Positions 1-6,283 of a stretch of 7,590 nt of DNA are shown here, piece by piece. The number at the start of each line of letters is the position of its first letter. Position 1 is the first letter of the stretch. Under the pieces are notes generated by a model, which saw only the letters and a program-made list of their open reading frames with translations, did not search any database and had not been told where the DNA came from. The stretch covers positions 1 to 7,590 of the forward strand of contig JAITJV010000067.1 in assembly GCA_031278755.1 (NCBI GenBank), in the 5' to 3' direction. Both the position numbers and the translations under genes were made by a program. Origin of the DNA: Treponema sp. GTDB lineage: Bacteria > Spirochaetota > Spirochaetia > Treponematales > Breznakiellaceae.

Positions 1-495
1 TACGCCCATATTGCGGGACGGCCCCGTTACGGGGAGGGCCATGCCGCTTTTCATTTCGGGAACAAGGAGGGCCTGCCTGAGAAAAGGAAAAACCTTGCCT
101 CCGCCGCGGTTGTTGAAGATCAGCGCCTCACGGCATTCGCGGAGGAATCCGGCTATTTCCGAAGTTCCGGCGATAATATCGGGGGGCCTGTACCGTCCGC
201 GGCGGTACATGAGCCTTAGATCGCTTTCAGGTTCTTCGCCGTCCCTGTACGCGTAAAAGGCGGCAAGATCGGAGCACGAAATATCCTGGGCCTGTTCCAC
301 CAGTATGGAGACCAGTGAATTGAAATTCTGCTCGGAGGAAAGCCTCGTCCCCGCACGGACAAGTTCGCTCCCAAAGGACGCCGTTCCCGCTTCGCCCGTA
401 AAGACGGCGGAGCCCGTTTCAAAGCCCGGCTGGTTTTGAAACAGGCTCCCGGAAAAAATTGCCGATTCTTTATGGGTTGAGTGTTTGCGGCTCAT
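1..495 (-). CDS. GAF-domain protein, 5' part only (runs off the left edge)
   Basis: The minus strand is open without a stop from an ATG at 495 down to base 1, giving 165 residues of a longer protein. A GGAG Shine-Dalgarno sequence (complement of 504-507) lies 8 bases before the ATG. Residues 1-40 are polar and look disordered. From about residue 42 the pattern fits a GAF domain: an amphipathic helix (LVRAGTRLSSEQNFNSLVSI), an acidic strand region with AAFYAYRDG, and near the window edge the characteristic MKSGMALPVTGPSRNMGV. GAF domains are small-ligand sensor domains usually joined to an output domain such as HD-GYP phosphohydrolase, guanylate cyclase, GGDEF or histidine kinase. The output domain would lie outside the window, so the function cannot be named. 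The gene is divergent from the hydrolase/iol genes and shares their promoter region, so a sensing or regulatory link is possible but unproven. The reading frame is well supported; the family call is moderately sure. Confidence 0.75.
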   Translation of the reverse strand, partial: MSRKHSTHKESAIFSGSLFQNQPGFETGSAVFTGEAGTASFGSELVRAGTRLSSEQNFNSLVSILVEQAQDISCSDLAAFYAYRDGEEPESDLRLMYRRGRYRPPDIIAGTSEIAGFLRECREALIFNNRGGGKVFPFLRQALLVPEMKSGMALPVTGPSRNMGV

Positions 496-520
496 GCAGT
501 TTTCTCCGGGGGTAAGAAGC

Positions 521-548
521 TGTTCCAAAAAACTGAAATTTTGGAACA
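521..548. promoter_or_regulatory. Perfect 10-bp inverted repeat, putative operator
   Basis: TGTTCCAAAA at 521-530 is matched exactly by its reverse complement TTTTGGAACA at 539-548, with an 8-base spacer. It lies in the divergent intergenic region at the predicted transcription start of the minus-strand GAF gene. The same half-site recurs at 602-610 beside the other promoter, which favours a protein-binding site over a chance palindrome. In RNA it could also fold as a 10-bp stem with an 8-base loop, but no U-tract follows on either strand, so it is not a convincing terminator. The regulator is unknown. Confidence 0.6.
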
Positions 549-576
549 ATCTTAAGTATACCATTACATTTATCAA
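549..576 (-). promoter_or_regulatory. Putative sigma-70-type promoter for the GAF gene
   Basis: On the minus strand, TTGATA (complement of 571-576; 5 of 6 to TTGACA) is followed after 16 bases by TAAGAT (complement of 549-554; 4 of 6 to TATAAT). Transcription would start near 542, inside the right arm of the inverted repeat at 521-548. An alternative -10, TATACT (complement of 555-560), has a better hexamer but no -35 at proper spacing. Predicted by eye only. Confidence 0.4.
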
Positions 577-592
577 AAATAAACGATATAGT
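563..592 (+). promoter_or_regulatory. Putative sigma-70-type promoter for the MBL hydrolase / iol genes
   Basis: ATTACA (563-568; 4 of 6 to TTGACA) lies 18 bases before TATAGT (587-592; 5 of 6 to TATAAT). Transcription would start near 599, giving a leader of about 45 bases before the ATG at 646. This is the only AT-rich stretch of the window (about 549-600). The operator-like palindrome at 602-615 begins just after the predicted start point, a typical place for a repressor to block transcription. Confidence 0.5.
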
Positions 593-601
593 AAATGAAC
601 C

Positions 602-615
602 TGTTCCAAATGGAA
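602..615. promoter_or_regulatory. Second TGTTCCA site with palindrome, putative operator
   Basis: TGTTCCAAA at 602-610 repeats the left arm of the inverted repeat at 521-530. Its core TTCCA-AA-TGGAA (604-615) is itself a short palindrome. It lies at about +3 to +16 relative to the predicted plus-strand start. Half-site spacing differs from the first site (TTCC-N4-GGAA here, TTCC-N16-GGAA there), so the recognition unit may be the half-site rather than one fixed palindrome. The two site centres are 75 bases apart, close to seven helical turns. Confidence 0.5.
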
Positions 616-633
616 TTTCAGGATGTTTCCGGC

Positions 634-639
634 AAGGAG
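634..639 (+). promoter_or_regulatory. Ribosome binding site that sets the MBL start
   Basis: AAGGAG lies 6 bases before the ATG at 646. The in-frame ATG further upstream at 595 has no comparable site, lies right at the predicted transcription start, and would put the operator palindrome inside the coding region. The start at 646 also places a signal peptide at the very N-terminus. Confidence 0.85.
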
Positions 640-645
640 TTGAGT

Positions 646-1482
646 ATGAAAAACGCGCTGTGGTGTCTTTTGGGAATGATGGCCCTGCCCCTGGGAGCCG
701 ATGAAAATATCTTCGCGTGGAAGACGGGGAATTTCGAAATTTATACGCTGGTTGAAACCCGCGGGCCGGGGAGGCCGGGCGTCCTTGTCGGCGCCGGGGA
801 CGCCGATGTGGAGCGTTACCTCGGCGGCGGCTTTGAATCGGAAACCAACGCGTTCCTCATCAAAACCCCGGACCGCATCGTTCTTGTCGATACGGGATTC
901 GGCGCGGCTCTTTTTGACAACCTGAAAGCCCTCGGCGTAAGCCCCGGGGACGTCGGCGCGGTGCTCATTACGCACATGCACGGGGATCATATAGGCGGCC
1001 TCGCAAAGGACGGGCGGGCGCTTTTCCCCAACGCGCGGGTGTACCTTGCGGAACAGGAACGCGACTACTGGACAAAAACGCGCGTGAACCAGGGCGCCGT
1101 CGCGGCCCTTGCCCCATACGGATCAAAGGTTTCCGTTTTCCGGCCCGGCGAACCGGGGGCGCAGGCGGCCGAACTCCTTCCGGGGATCACCGCCGTTGCC
1201 GCATTCGGGCATACGCCGGGGCACACCCTTTTTTTGATTGAGTCGGCGGGGCAGAAGCTCCTCATCTGGGGCGATCTGATGCATGTTGAAAAAATACAGT
1301 TCCCCCGGCCGGACGTTTCGGTCACCTACGACGTCGATCCCGGGGCCGCCGCGGCTTCGCGCAAAAAGACGCTTGAATACGCGGCGGCGAACAATATCCC
1401 CGTCGCGGGGATGCACCTGGTGTACCCCGCCATAGGGATCGTCCGCGCGGACGGCGCCGGATACCGGTTTATCGTTAACTGA
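646..1482 (+). CDS. Exported metallo-beta-lactamase-fold hydrolase
   Basis: A 278-residue MBL-fold hydrolase. Residues 1-18 form a short Sec-type signal peptide (basic start MKN, hydrophobic ALWCLLGMMALPLGA, likely cleavage before DEN), so the enzyme probably works in the periplasm or outside the cell. The binuclear metal site looks complete: H110-x-H112-x-D114-H115 (HMHGDH), H193 in GHTPGH, D210 in WGDLMH and H257 in GMH. This arrangement, with strand LVDTGFG before it, resembles the lactonase/glyoxalase-II-like branch of the superfamily, which includes AHL lactonases. The substrate cannot be read from sequence. It is the first gene after the divergent promoter and lies 150 bases before iolG on the same strand. 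A role in lactone or ester hydrolysis linked to inositol derivatives is only a guess. Family sure, substrate unknown. Confidence 0.9.
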   Translation: MKNALWCLLGMMALPLGADENIFAWKTGNFEIYTLVETRGPGRPGVLVGAGDADVERYLGGGFESETNAFLIKTPDRIVLVDTGFGAALFDNLKALGVSPGDVGAVLITHMHGDHIGGLAKDGRALFPNARVYLAEQERDYWTKTRVNQGAVAALAPYGSKVSVFRPGEPGAQAAELLPGITAVAAFGHTPGHTLFLIESAGQKLLIWGDLMHVEKIQFPRPDVSVTYDVDPGAAAASRKKTLEYAAANNIPVAGMHLVYPAIGIVRADGAGYRFIVN

Positions 1483-1632
1483 TGAAAGCCCGGCGCCGCG
1501 GTATATAGCGTCCGCCCGCGAAGCCGGCTGGTTTATGGGAACAACAAGCCCGCGTCTCCGCCGCGCGGTATGTTGATTCGGCCGCATTTACAGGAAGGCG
1601 CTTATGTTTTATCATGGGGGCCGGGAGTAAAC
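1483..1632 (+). other. 150-base gap between the MBL gene and iolG
   Basis: This is the longest gap within the plus-strand gene series. I see no gene in it. Just after the MBL stop, AGCCCGGC (1487-1494) can pair with GCCGGCT (1523-1529) with one bulge, and GCGG (1498-1501) with CCGC (1512-1515). This gives a GC-rich stem-loop followed only by GGTTTA, so it is at best a weak terminator or a processing site. A lone GGAACA half-site occurs at 1538-1543. No -35/-10 pair with good spacing stands out. The iol genes may therefore be read through from the upstream promoter or have a weak promoter of their own. Confidence 0.4.
1623..1627 (+). promoter_or_regulatory. Ribosome binding site that sets the iolG start
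   Basis: GGGAG lies 5 bases before the ATG at 1633. An in-frame ATG at 1570 would add 21 residues ahead of the first beta strand of the Rossmann fold, which the family does not have, and it lacks a good site of its own. Confidence 0.8.
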
Positions 1633-2652
1633 ATGAAAGAAGTCGGAATCGGCGTCATAGGCGCGGGAAGAATAGGAAAACTGCACGGGGACAACCTGTG
1701 CCGTTCGGTTGCCGGGGCGAGGGTTGAGGCCGCCGCGGAAATCAACCTGAACGATGAACACCGCGCATGGGCGGAGAAAAACGGCATTAAGAAGATATAC
1801 AAAGATCCTGCCGAAATCTGGAAGGATCCAAAGATAGACGCGGTGTTTATCTGTTCGTCCACCGACACCCATGCGGATTTTATCATGGAAGCGGCGGCGG
1901 CCGGCAAGCATATTTTTTGCGAGAAACCAATTCATACCGATGTAAAGAAAATAAAGGAGGCCCTTGCCGCCGTGGAAAAGGCGGGGGTAAAGCTCCAGGT
2001 CGGCTTTGTCCGCCGTTTTGATCACAACCACAAAAAGGTTCACGACGCCGTCGCGTCGGGAATTCTCGGCAGCCCCCATGTTGTCAGGATCACGTCCCGC
2101 GATCCCGAGGGGCCGCCCCTTTCGTATATCGCCGTCTCGGGCGGAATCTTTATGGATATGACGATACATGATTTTGACATGGCCCGGTATCTTTCATGCA
2201 GTGAAGTCGCCGAAGTAAGCGCCTACGGGGCGGTGCTTATCGATCAGGATTACAGGCAATACGGCGACGTCGATACGGCCGCGGTAATGCTGAAATTCGA
2301 AAACGGCGCGCTCGGGCTTATTGACAACAGCCGCGCGGCGCATTACGGCTACGATCAGCGGACGGAAGTCCACTGCGCAAAAGGCTGCGTGCAGGCGGCG
2401 AACGATCTTGTTGACGCCTCCGTGATAAGCACGGCGGAAGGCGTCGTCTGTGAAAAGCCCATGTGGTTTTTTCTTGAACGGTATAACGCCGCCTTTATTT
2501 CCGAAGCCCGGGTTTTTGTCGACGCGGTGCGGAATGACGCCGTTCCGCCTGTCGGCGGAAAAGACGGGCTGGAAGCGGTTTATATCGCAATGGCCGCCGC
2601 CAGGTCGTTAAAGGAAAACCGGCCGGTAAAACTCAGCGAGGTGCGGCAATGA
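1633..2652 (+). CDS. iolG: Inositol 2-dehydrogenase, IolG
   Basis: Gfo/Idh/MocA-family NAD(P)-dependent oxidoreductase of 339 residues, close to the roughly 340 usual for IolG. It oxidises myo-inositol to scyllo-inosose (2-keto-myo-inositol), the first cytoplasmic step of inositol breakdown. The N-terminal Rossmann domain (about 1-120) opens with VGIGVIGAGRIGKLH; GAGRIG (residues 10-15) is the dinucleotide loop. E97-K98-P99 is the family EKP motif, whose lysine is catalytic. The C-terminal domain has the D175-x3-H179 pair in MDMTIHDFDMARYL, matching the Asp and His that bind and deprotonate the inositol. VGFVRRFDHNH is typical of inositol dehydrogenases. Its stop overlaps the start of iolB in ATGA at 2649-2652, so translation is probably coupled. 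The family alone cannot exclude scyllo- or chiro-inositol dehydrogenase; the iolBDE neighbours make IolG by far the best call. Confidence 0.9.
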   Translation: MKEVGIGVIGAGRIGKLHGDNLCRSVAGARVEAAAEINLNDEHRAWAEKNGIKKIYKDPAEIWKDPKIDAVFICSSTDTHADFIMEAAAAGKHIFCEKPIHTDVKKIKEALAAVEKAGVKLQVGFVRRFDHNHKKVHDAVASGILGSPHVVRITSRDPEGPPLSYIAVSGGIFMDMTIHDFDMARYLSCSEVAEVSAYGAVLIDQDYRQYGDVDTAAVMLKFENGALGLIDNSRAAHYGYDQRTEVHCAKGCVQAANDLVDASVISTAEGVVCEKPMWFFLERYNAAFISEARVFVDAVRNDAVPPVGGKDGLEAVYIAMAAARSLKENRPVKLSEVRQ

Positions 2653-3461
2653 AGATTTCCCACAAGCCGCCTTTCAACCGCGGCCTGACCCTGCTTTCCC
2701 CCCGGAGCGGAAAAACGGCGGACATGCTCATGGACTTCGGCGTACTGGTCCTTTCCTCCGGGGACGTCTACAAAAGCGAATCGGATGCCGACGAACGGGT
2801 GTTTCTCCTTTCGCGGGGAAGCGCCGTGATCTCATGGGGCTCCCGAAGCGCCGAAATTTCAAGGCCCGGCCTTTTCGATCATTTGCCCTGGTGCCTTTCG
2901 GCCCCGGGGGGCTGCGCGGTCGAAATAAAAGCGGGAAAGGCCGGGGCGGAATTTTTCCTCGCGGCGACGGACAATCCGCGCGGTTTTGAGCCGAGGCTTT
3001 TCGGCCCCGAAGAATGCCGGAATGAATTGCGGGGCAAGGGGACCATGCGTGAAACGTCCACCCGTATTGTAAGGACCATTTTTGACGACTCCGACCGGAG
3101 CGAATCAAATCTGGTCATAGGCGAAGTAATAGGCATACCGGGAACGTGGTCAAGCTATCCTCCGCATCATCATCCCCAGCCTGAAATCTACCACTACCGC
3201 TTTCTTCCCCCCCGGGGTTTCGCGCTTACCGCGATAGGGGATACGCCGTACATCATCCATGACAGGGACACGATCCTGATCCGCGAGGGGGAAGTTCATC
3301 CGCAGGTAACCGCCCCCGGCTACGCCATGTGGTACCTCTGGATCATACGTCATCTGGAAGGCGCCCGTTACGGCCCCGCTACGTCTACGCCGATCTTTGT
3401 GGAAGATCACAAATGGGTCATGGGAAACGAAGACAATATCTGGAAGCCCGGGGAGGAATGA
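2649..3461 (+). CDS. iolB: 5-deoxy-glucuronate isomerase, IolB
   Basis: A 270-residue bicupin of the KduI/IolB family, essentially the length of the Bacillus enzyme. It converts 5-deoxy-D-glucuronate, the product of IolD, into 2-deoxy-5-keto-D-gluconate. The C-terminal cupin carries the metal-site signature: PPHHHPQPEIYHYRF with H173-H175 and E179, then H217 in EGEVHPQVTAPGYAMWYLW. The N-terminal half (about 1-125) has the weaker cupin repeat normal for the family. FDDSDRSESNLVIGEV and GTWSSYPPHHHP are strongly IolB-like. The start is the ATG overlapping the iolG stop, with GAGG at 2638-2641 five to seven bases ahead. The stop TGA (3459-3461) overlaps an ATG at 3458 just before the iolD start. 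Confidence 0.95.
   Translation: MKISHKPPFNRGLTLLSPRSGKTADMLMDFGVLVLSSGDVYKSESDADERVFLLSRGSAVISWGSRSAEISRPGLFDHLPWCLSAPGGCAVEIKAGKAGAEFFLAATDNPRGFEPRLFGPEECRNELRGKGTMRETSTRIVRTIFDDSDRSESNLVIGEVIGIPGTWSSYPPHHHPQPEIYHYRFLPPRGFALTAIGDTPYIIHDRDTILIREGEVHPQVTAPGYAMWYLWIIRHLEGARYGPATSTPIFVEDHKWVMGNEDNIWKPGEE
3452..3456 (+). promoter_or_regulatory. Ribosome binding site that decides between two iolD starts
   Basis: The iolB/iolD junction reads GGGGAGGAATGATAATG. The GGAGG core is one base from the ATG at 3458 but seven bases from the ATG at 3464, so the second ATG is the likely start. The first ATG overlaps the iolB stop and could serve only as a re-initiation point. Confidence 0.75.
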
Positions 3462-3463
3462 TA

Positions 3464-5341
3464 ATGAAAACAGTCAGATTAACCATGGGCCAGGCCGCCC
3501 TGCGTTTTTTGGATAATCAATACGTCGAAGCCGACGGAAAGGAAATAAAATTCGTCCAGGGCGTTTTCGGGATATTCGGCCACGGGGTTGTAGTGGGGTT
3601 TGGCGAAGCCCTTGCCGCGGGAGGCTCGTCCCTGCGTTTTTATCAGGCAAAGAACGAACAGGGGGCGGGGCACGCCGCCATAGGTTTTGCCAAGCAGAGC
3701 AACCGCCAAAGGATAATGGCCGTGTGCAGTTCCATAGGACCCGGCGCGCTCAACATGGTAACGGCCGCGGGAACGGCTACGGCCAACCATATACCGGTTC
3801 TCTTTCTTCCTTCCGACGTCTTCGCGTGCCGCCAGCCCGATCCGGTGCTGCAGCAGATTGAAATTCCCGGTGATTATACCAATACGGCAAACGACGCCTT
3901 CCGCGCGGTAAGCCGTTATTGGGACAGGGTTCAGAGGCCGGAACAGCTCATGACCGCTTTTATTAACGCGTTCCGCGTGCTTGCCGATCCCGCCGAAACG
4001 GGGGCCGTAACGGTGTCCCTTCCGCAGGACGTACAGGGGGAAGCCTACGACTACCCCGAAGAATTTCTTGCGAAGCGCGTGCATCACATCGAGCGGCGCA
4101 TACCGACAAAGGGGCAGTTGGAAAGGGCCGCCGCGATGATCAGGGCGGCGGAAAAGCCCCTGCTTATATGCGGCGGCGGCGTGCGGTATTCGGACGCCGG
4201 CGGGGCGCTTGAAAAATTCTGCGCGGCTTTTCACATTCCCTTCGCCGAAACCCAGGGGGGAAAGGGGACCGTACCCTGGGACAACCCCTATAACCTTTCG
4301 GGAATAGGAGCCACAGGGGGGCTTGCCGCGAACACCCTCGCCGGGGAAGCGGATCTGATCATAGCCGCCGGAACCCGCCTCGGCGATTTTACCACCTGTT
4401 CAAAATGGCTTTTCCGGAATCCCCGGTGCCGCATACTCGGAATAAACATTGCGTCTTTTGACGCGTACAAGATGAACGGGGAGCCTGTAAGCGCCGATGC
4501 AAAATTAACGCTGGAAGCGCTTACCGGCGCCGTTCCCGGTTATAAGTCCCAATGGGGGGATCGCATCAAAAAGGCGAAGGTTGAGTGGAACGCCGAAGTA
4601 GACAGGCTTTACAGCGAAGATATTCCCCCGGATCCCGGCGGCGGGCCCCTGCTTTCGCAGGTGCGCGTCCTCGGCGAACTTAACGAGAGGCTCCTGCCCA
4701 AAGAGGCCGTAGTCGTTTCAGGTTCCGGCTCCGTACCCAGCGACATGCAGCGCGTCTGGCGGACGAGGGTTCCCGGAACCTACCACATGGAATACGCCTT
4801 TTCCTGCATGGGCTATGAAGTAGCCGCGGCGCTCGGCGCGGCAATCGCCTGTCCCGGAAAGGAAGTGGCGGCGATCATGGGCGACGGGGCCTATACGATG
4901 CTTCACACGGAGCTTCTTACCGCCGTTCAGGAAGGGAGGAAGATCATCGTGGTGGTTCTGGACAACGCCGGTTTTCACTGCATAGACAATCTCCAGAACA
5001 GCCAGGGCATTCCGCATTTCGGCAACGAGTGGAACACCCGGGATCAGGCGTCAGGCCGGCTGGAAGGAAAGCCGGTGCGGGTCGATTACGCGAAGAACGG
5101 CGAAAGCTGGGGAGCGCTTGGGCTGCGCGCCAGAACGCCCGAGGAACTTGCCGCCGCCGTCGGGGAAGCTCTGGCGGCGAAGGGGCCTGTCGTCATCGAT
5201 GTAAAGGTCGGCGCGAAGACCATGACAAAAAACTACGCAAGCTGGTGGCGCGTCGGCACCGCGCAGGTGTCTTCCAACCCCGAAGTTGAAAAAGCCGCAA
5301 AAGAAATGGCCGCTGAAAGCGCAAAGGCAAGGAAATTTTAA
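3464..5341 (+). CDS. iolD: 3D-(3,5/4)-trihydroxycyclohexane-1,2-dione hydrolase, IolD
   Basis: A ThDP-dependent hydrolase of 625 residues (Bacillus IolD is about 637) that hydrolyses the C-C bond of the diketone made by IolE, opening the ring to 5-deoxy-D-glucuronate. The three-domain layout of the acetolactate-synthase superfamily is visible. The N-terminal PYR domain has E65 in NEQGAGHAAIGFA, the glutamate that activates the cofactor. The middle domain begins near LERAAAMIRAAEKPLLICGGG. The C-terminal PP domain has G473-D474-G475 followed by D500-N501, which bind Mg2+ and the diphosphate. KFVQGVFGIFGHG and HCIDNLQNSQG are IolD hallmarks that separate it from acetolactate synthase. No flavin or regulatory subunit is needed. 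The start at 3464 is chosen on ribosome-site spacing. The stop is 32 bases before iolE, with a small hairpin between. Intact and typical. Confidence 0.97.
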   Translation: MKTVRLTMGQAALRFLDNQYVEADGKEIKFVQGVFGIFGHGVVVGFGEALAAGGSSLRFYQAKNEQGAGHAAIGFAKQSNRQRIMAVCSSIGPGALNMVTAAGTATANHIPVLFLPSDVFACRQPDPVLQQIEIPGDYTNTANDAFRAVSRYWDRVQRPEQLMTAFINAFRVLADPAETGAVTVSLPQDVQGEAYDYPEEFLAKRVHHIERRIPTKGQLERAAAMIRAAEKPLLICGGGVRYSDAGGALEKFCAAFHIPFAETQGGKGTVPWDNPYNLSGIGATGGLAANTLAGEADLIIAAGTRLGDFTTCSKWLFRNPRCRILGINIASFDAYKMNGEPVSADAKLTLEALTGAVPGYKSQWGDRIKKAKVEWNAEVDRLYSEDIPPDPGGGPLLSQVRVLGELNERLLPKEAVVVSGSGSVPSDMQRVWRTRVPGTYHMEYAFSCMGYEVAAALGAAIACPGKEVAAIMGDGAYTMLHTELLTAVQEGRKIIVVVLDNAGFHCIDNLQNSQGIPHFGNEWNTRDQASGRLEGKPVRVDYAKNGESWGALGLRARTPEELAAAVGEALAAKGPVVIDVKVGAKTMTKNYASWWRVGTAQVSSNPEVEKAAKEMAAESAKARKF

Positions 5342-5356
5342 GCGGCGCCGCCGCTT
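5340..5356 (+). other. Small GC-rich hairpin between iolD and iolE
   Basis: AAGCGGC (5340-5346) and GCCGCTT (5350-5356) are perfect 7-bp complementary arms around a GCC loop, starting on the last two bases of the iolD stop codon. The stem is followed by CCTTTTG and then the iolE ribosome site GAGGAG (5363-5368). The short T run makes it resemble a weak, leaky terminator. It could also protect the 3' end of a processed message. As a mid-operon element it may set iolD:iolE ratios; function inferred only. Confidence 0.45.
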
Positions 5357-5373
5357 CCTTTTGAGGAGAGTGT

Positions 5374-6273
5374 ATGGCAAAGGCAAAAGCAGGAAATATA
5401 CGGCTGGCCATAGCGCCCATTGGCTGGACCAACGACGACCTTCCCGAACTGGGGGGGAAAATTCCCTTTGAGCAGTGCGTCAGCGAAATGGCCCTTGCCG
5501 GATTTACCGGAACCGAAGTGGGGAACAAGTACCCAAAAGACGTTAAGGTTCTCAACAGGGCCCTCTCCCTCCGGGGGCTTACGGTCTGCAATGCGTGGTT
5601 CAGTTCTTTTCTTACGGTAAAACCCTACCGGGAAGTCGAGGAAGCCTTCATAAAACACAGGGATTTCCTCCACGCCGCGGGGGCCGGGGTTATAGGCGCG
5701 TCGGAACAGGGCCGTTCCGTTCAGGGGCTGGACAAGCCCGTCTTTGACGCGCGGCCTGTTTTTTCCGACAGCGAATGGGACAGACTGTGCGGCGGATTAA
5801 ACAGGCTTGGGAAGAAAGCGGCCGCAAAGGGGATGAGGCTGACCTATCATCACCACATGGGAACGGGGGTGCAGACCGCGGACGAAATAGACCGGCTCAT
5901 GGAAAACACCGATCCGGAATCTCTGGGGCTGCTTTACGATACGGGTCATCTTGTTTTTTCCGGCGAAGATTATATGGCGGTGCTCAACAAGTGGCTGGCC
6001 CGTATAGGCCATGTCCACCTGAAGGATGTAAGGACGGCGGTTTATAGAAAAGCCGTCAGGGAAAAATGGCCCTTCCTTAAAGCGGTAAAAGAGGGCGTGT
6101 TTACCGTTCCCGGCGACGGCGGTATAGATTTCGGCCCTGTTTTTGCGGCCCTGAAAAAAGCCGGGCGCCCGCTCTGGTGGGTGGTGGAAGCCGAACAGGA
6201 CCCCGCAAAGGCGGACCCCCTGGAATACGCCGTTAAAGCCAGGCGCTATATCAGGGAAAAAGCAGGTTTATAA
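5374..6273 (+). CDS. iolE: myo-Inosose-2 dehydratase, IolE
   Basis: A TIM-barrel protein of the xylose isomerase/AP endonuclease-2 family, 299 residues, the usual IolE length. It removes water from scyllo-inosose to give 3D-(3,5/4)-trihydroxycyclohexane-1,2-dione, the IolD substrate. Visible hallmarks are IAPIGWTNDDLPELGG near the N-terminus, GFTGTEVGNKYP, YHHHMGTGVQT (H159-H161), LLYDTGHLVFSGED (D189, H192), HVHLKDVR (H213, H215, K217, D218) and VVEAEQDP (E272). The acidic and histidine residues of these strands form the divalent metal site of the family, and all look intact. GAGGAG at 5363-5368 lies 5 bases before the ATG. It sits 32 bases after iolD and 10 before the next gene, so it is co-transcribed. 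Product call is secure. Confidence 0.96.
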   Translation: MAKAKAGNIRLAIAPIGWTNDDLPELGGKIPFEQCVSEMALAGFTGTEVGNKYPKDVKVLNRALSLRGLTVCNAWFSSFLTVKPYREVEEAFIKHRDFLHAAGAGVIGASEQGRSVQGLDKPVFDARPVFSDSEWDRLCGGLNRLGKKAAAKGMRLTYHHHMGTGVQTADEIDRLMENTDPESLGLLYDTGHLVFSGEDYMAVLNKWLARIGHVHLKDVRTAVYRKAVREKWPFLKAVKEGVFTVPGDGGIDFGPVFAALKKAGRPLWWVVEAEQDPAKADPLEYAVKARRYIREKAGL

Positions 6274-6283
6274 AGGAGGCTGT

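Noticed and set aside
521..548. Inverted repeat as a Rho-independent terminator
   Set aside because: The arms are AT-rich and no U-tract follows on either strand; the repeated half-site near the other promoter fits an operator better.
602..615. Operator of a rhizobial-type RpiR-family IolR (GGAA-N6-TTCC as I recall it)
   Set aside because: The half-sites are similar, but here they face the other way (TTCC...GGAA) and spacings are 4 and 16 rather than 6.
595..645. Longer MBL reading frame starting at ATG 595
   Set aside because: It would start at the predicted transcription start, contain the operator palindrome, lack a ribosome site, and bury the signal peptide 17 residues into the protein. 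The ATG at 646 has AAGGAG at good spacing.
1570..1632. Longer IolG start at ATG 1570
   Set aside because: The extra 21 residues precede the first Rossmann strand and have no family counterpart; the ATG at 1633 has a GGGAG site 5 bases ahead.
1612..2169. Minus-strand open frame opposite iolG
   Set aside because: It is a shadow of the IolG coding frame with no domain pattern or ribosome site.
3329..3463. IolD frame open back to 3329 inside iolB
   Set aside because: This part overlaps the conserved C-terminus of IolB and encodes nothing IolD-like; the ATG at 3464 has a well-spaced GGAGG.
3479..4234. Long minus-strand open frame (251 codons) opposite iolD
   Set aside because: It lies fully antisense to strongly conserved IolD sequence and its translation has no recognisable domain; long antisense frames are expected in GC-rich coding DNA.
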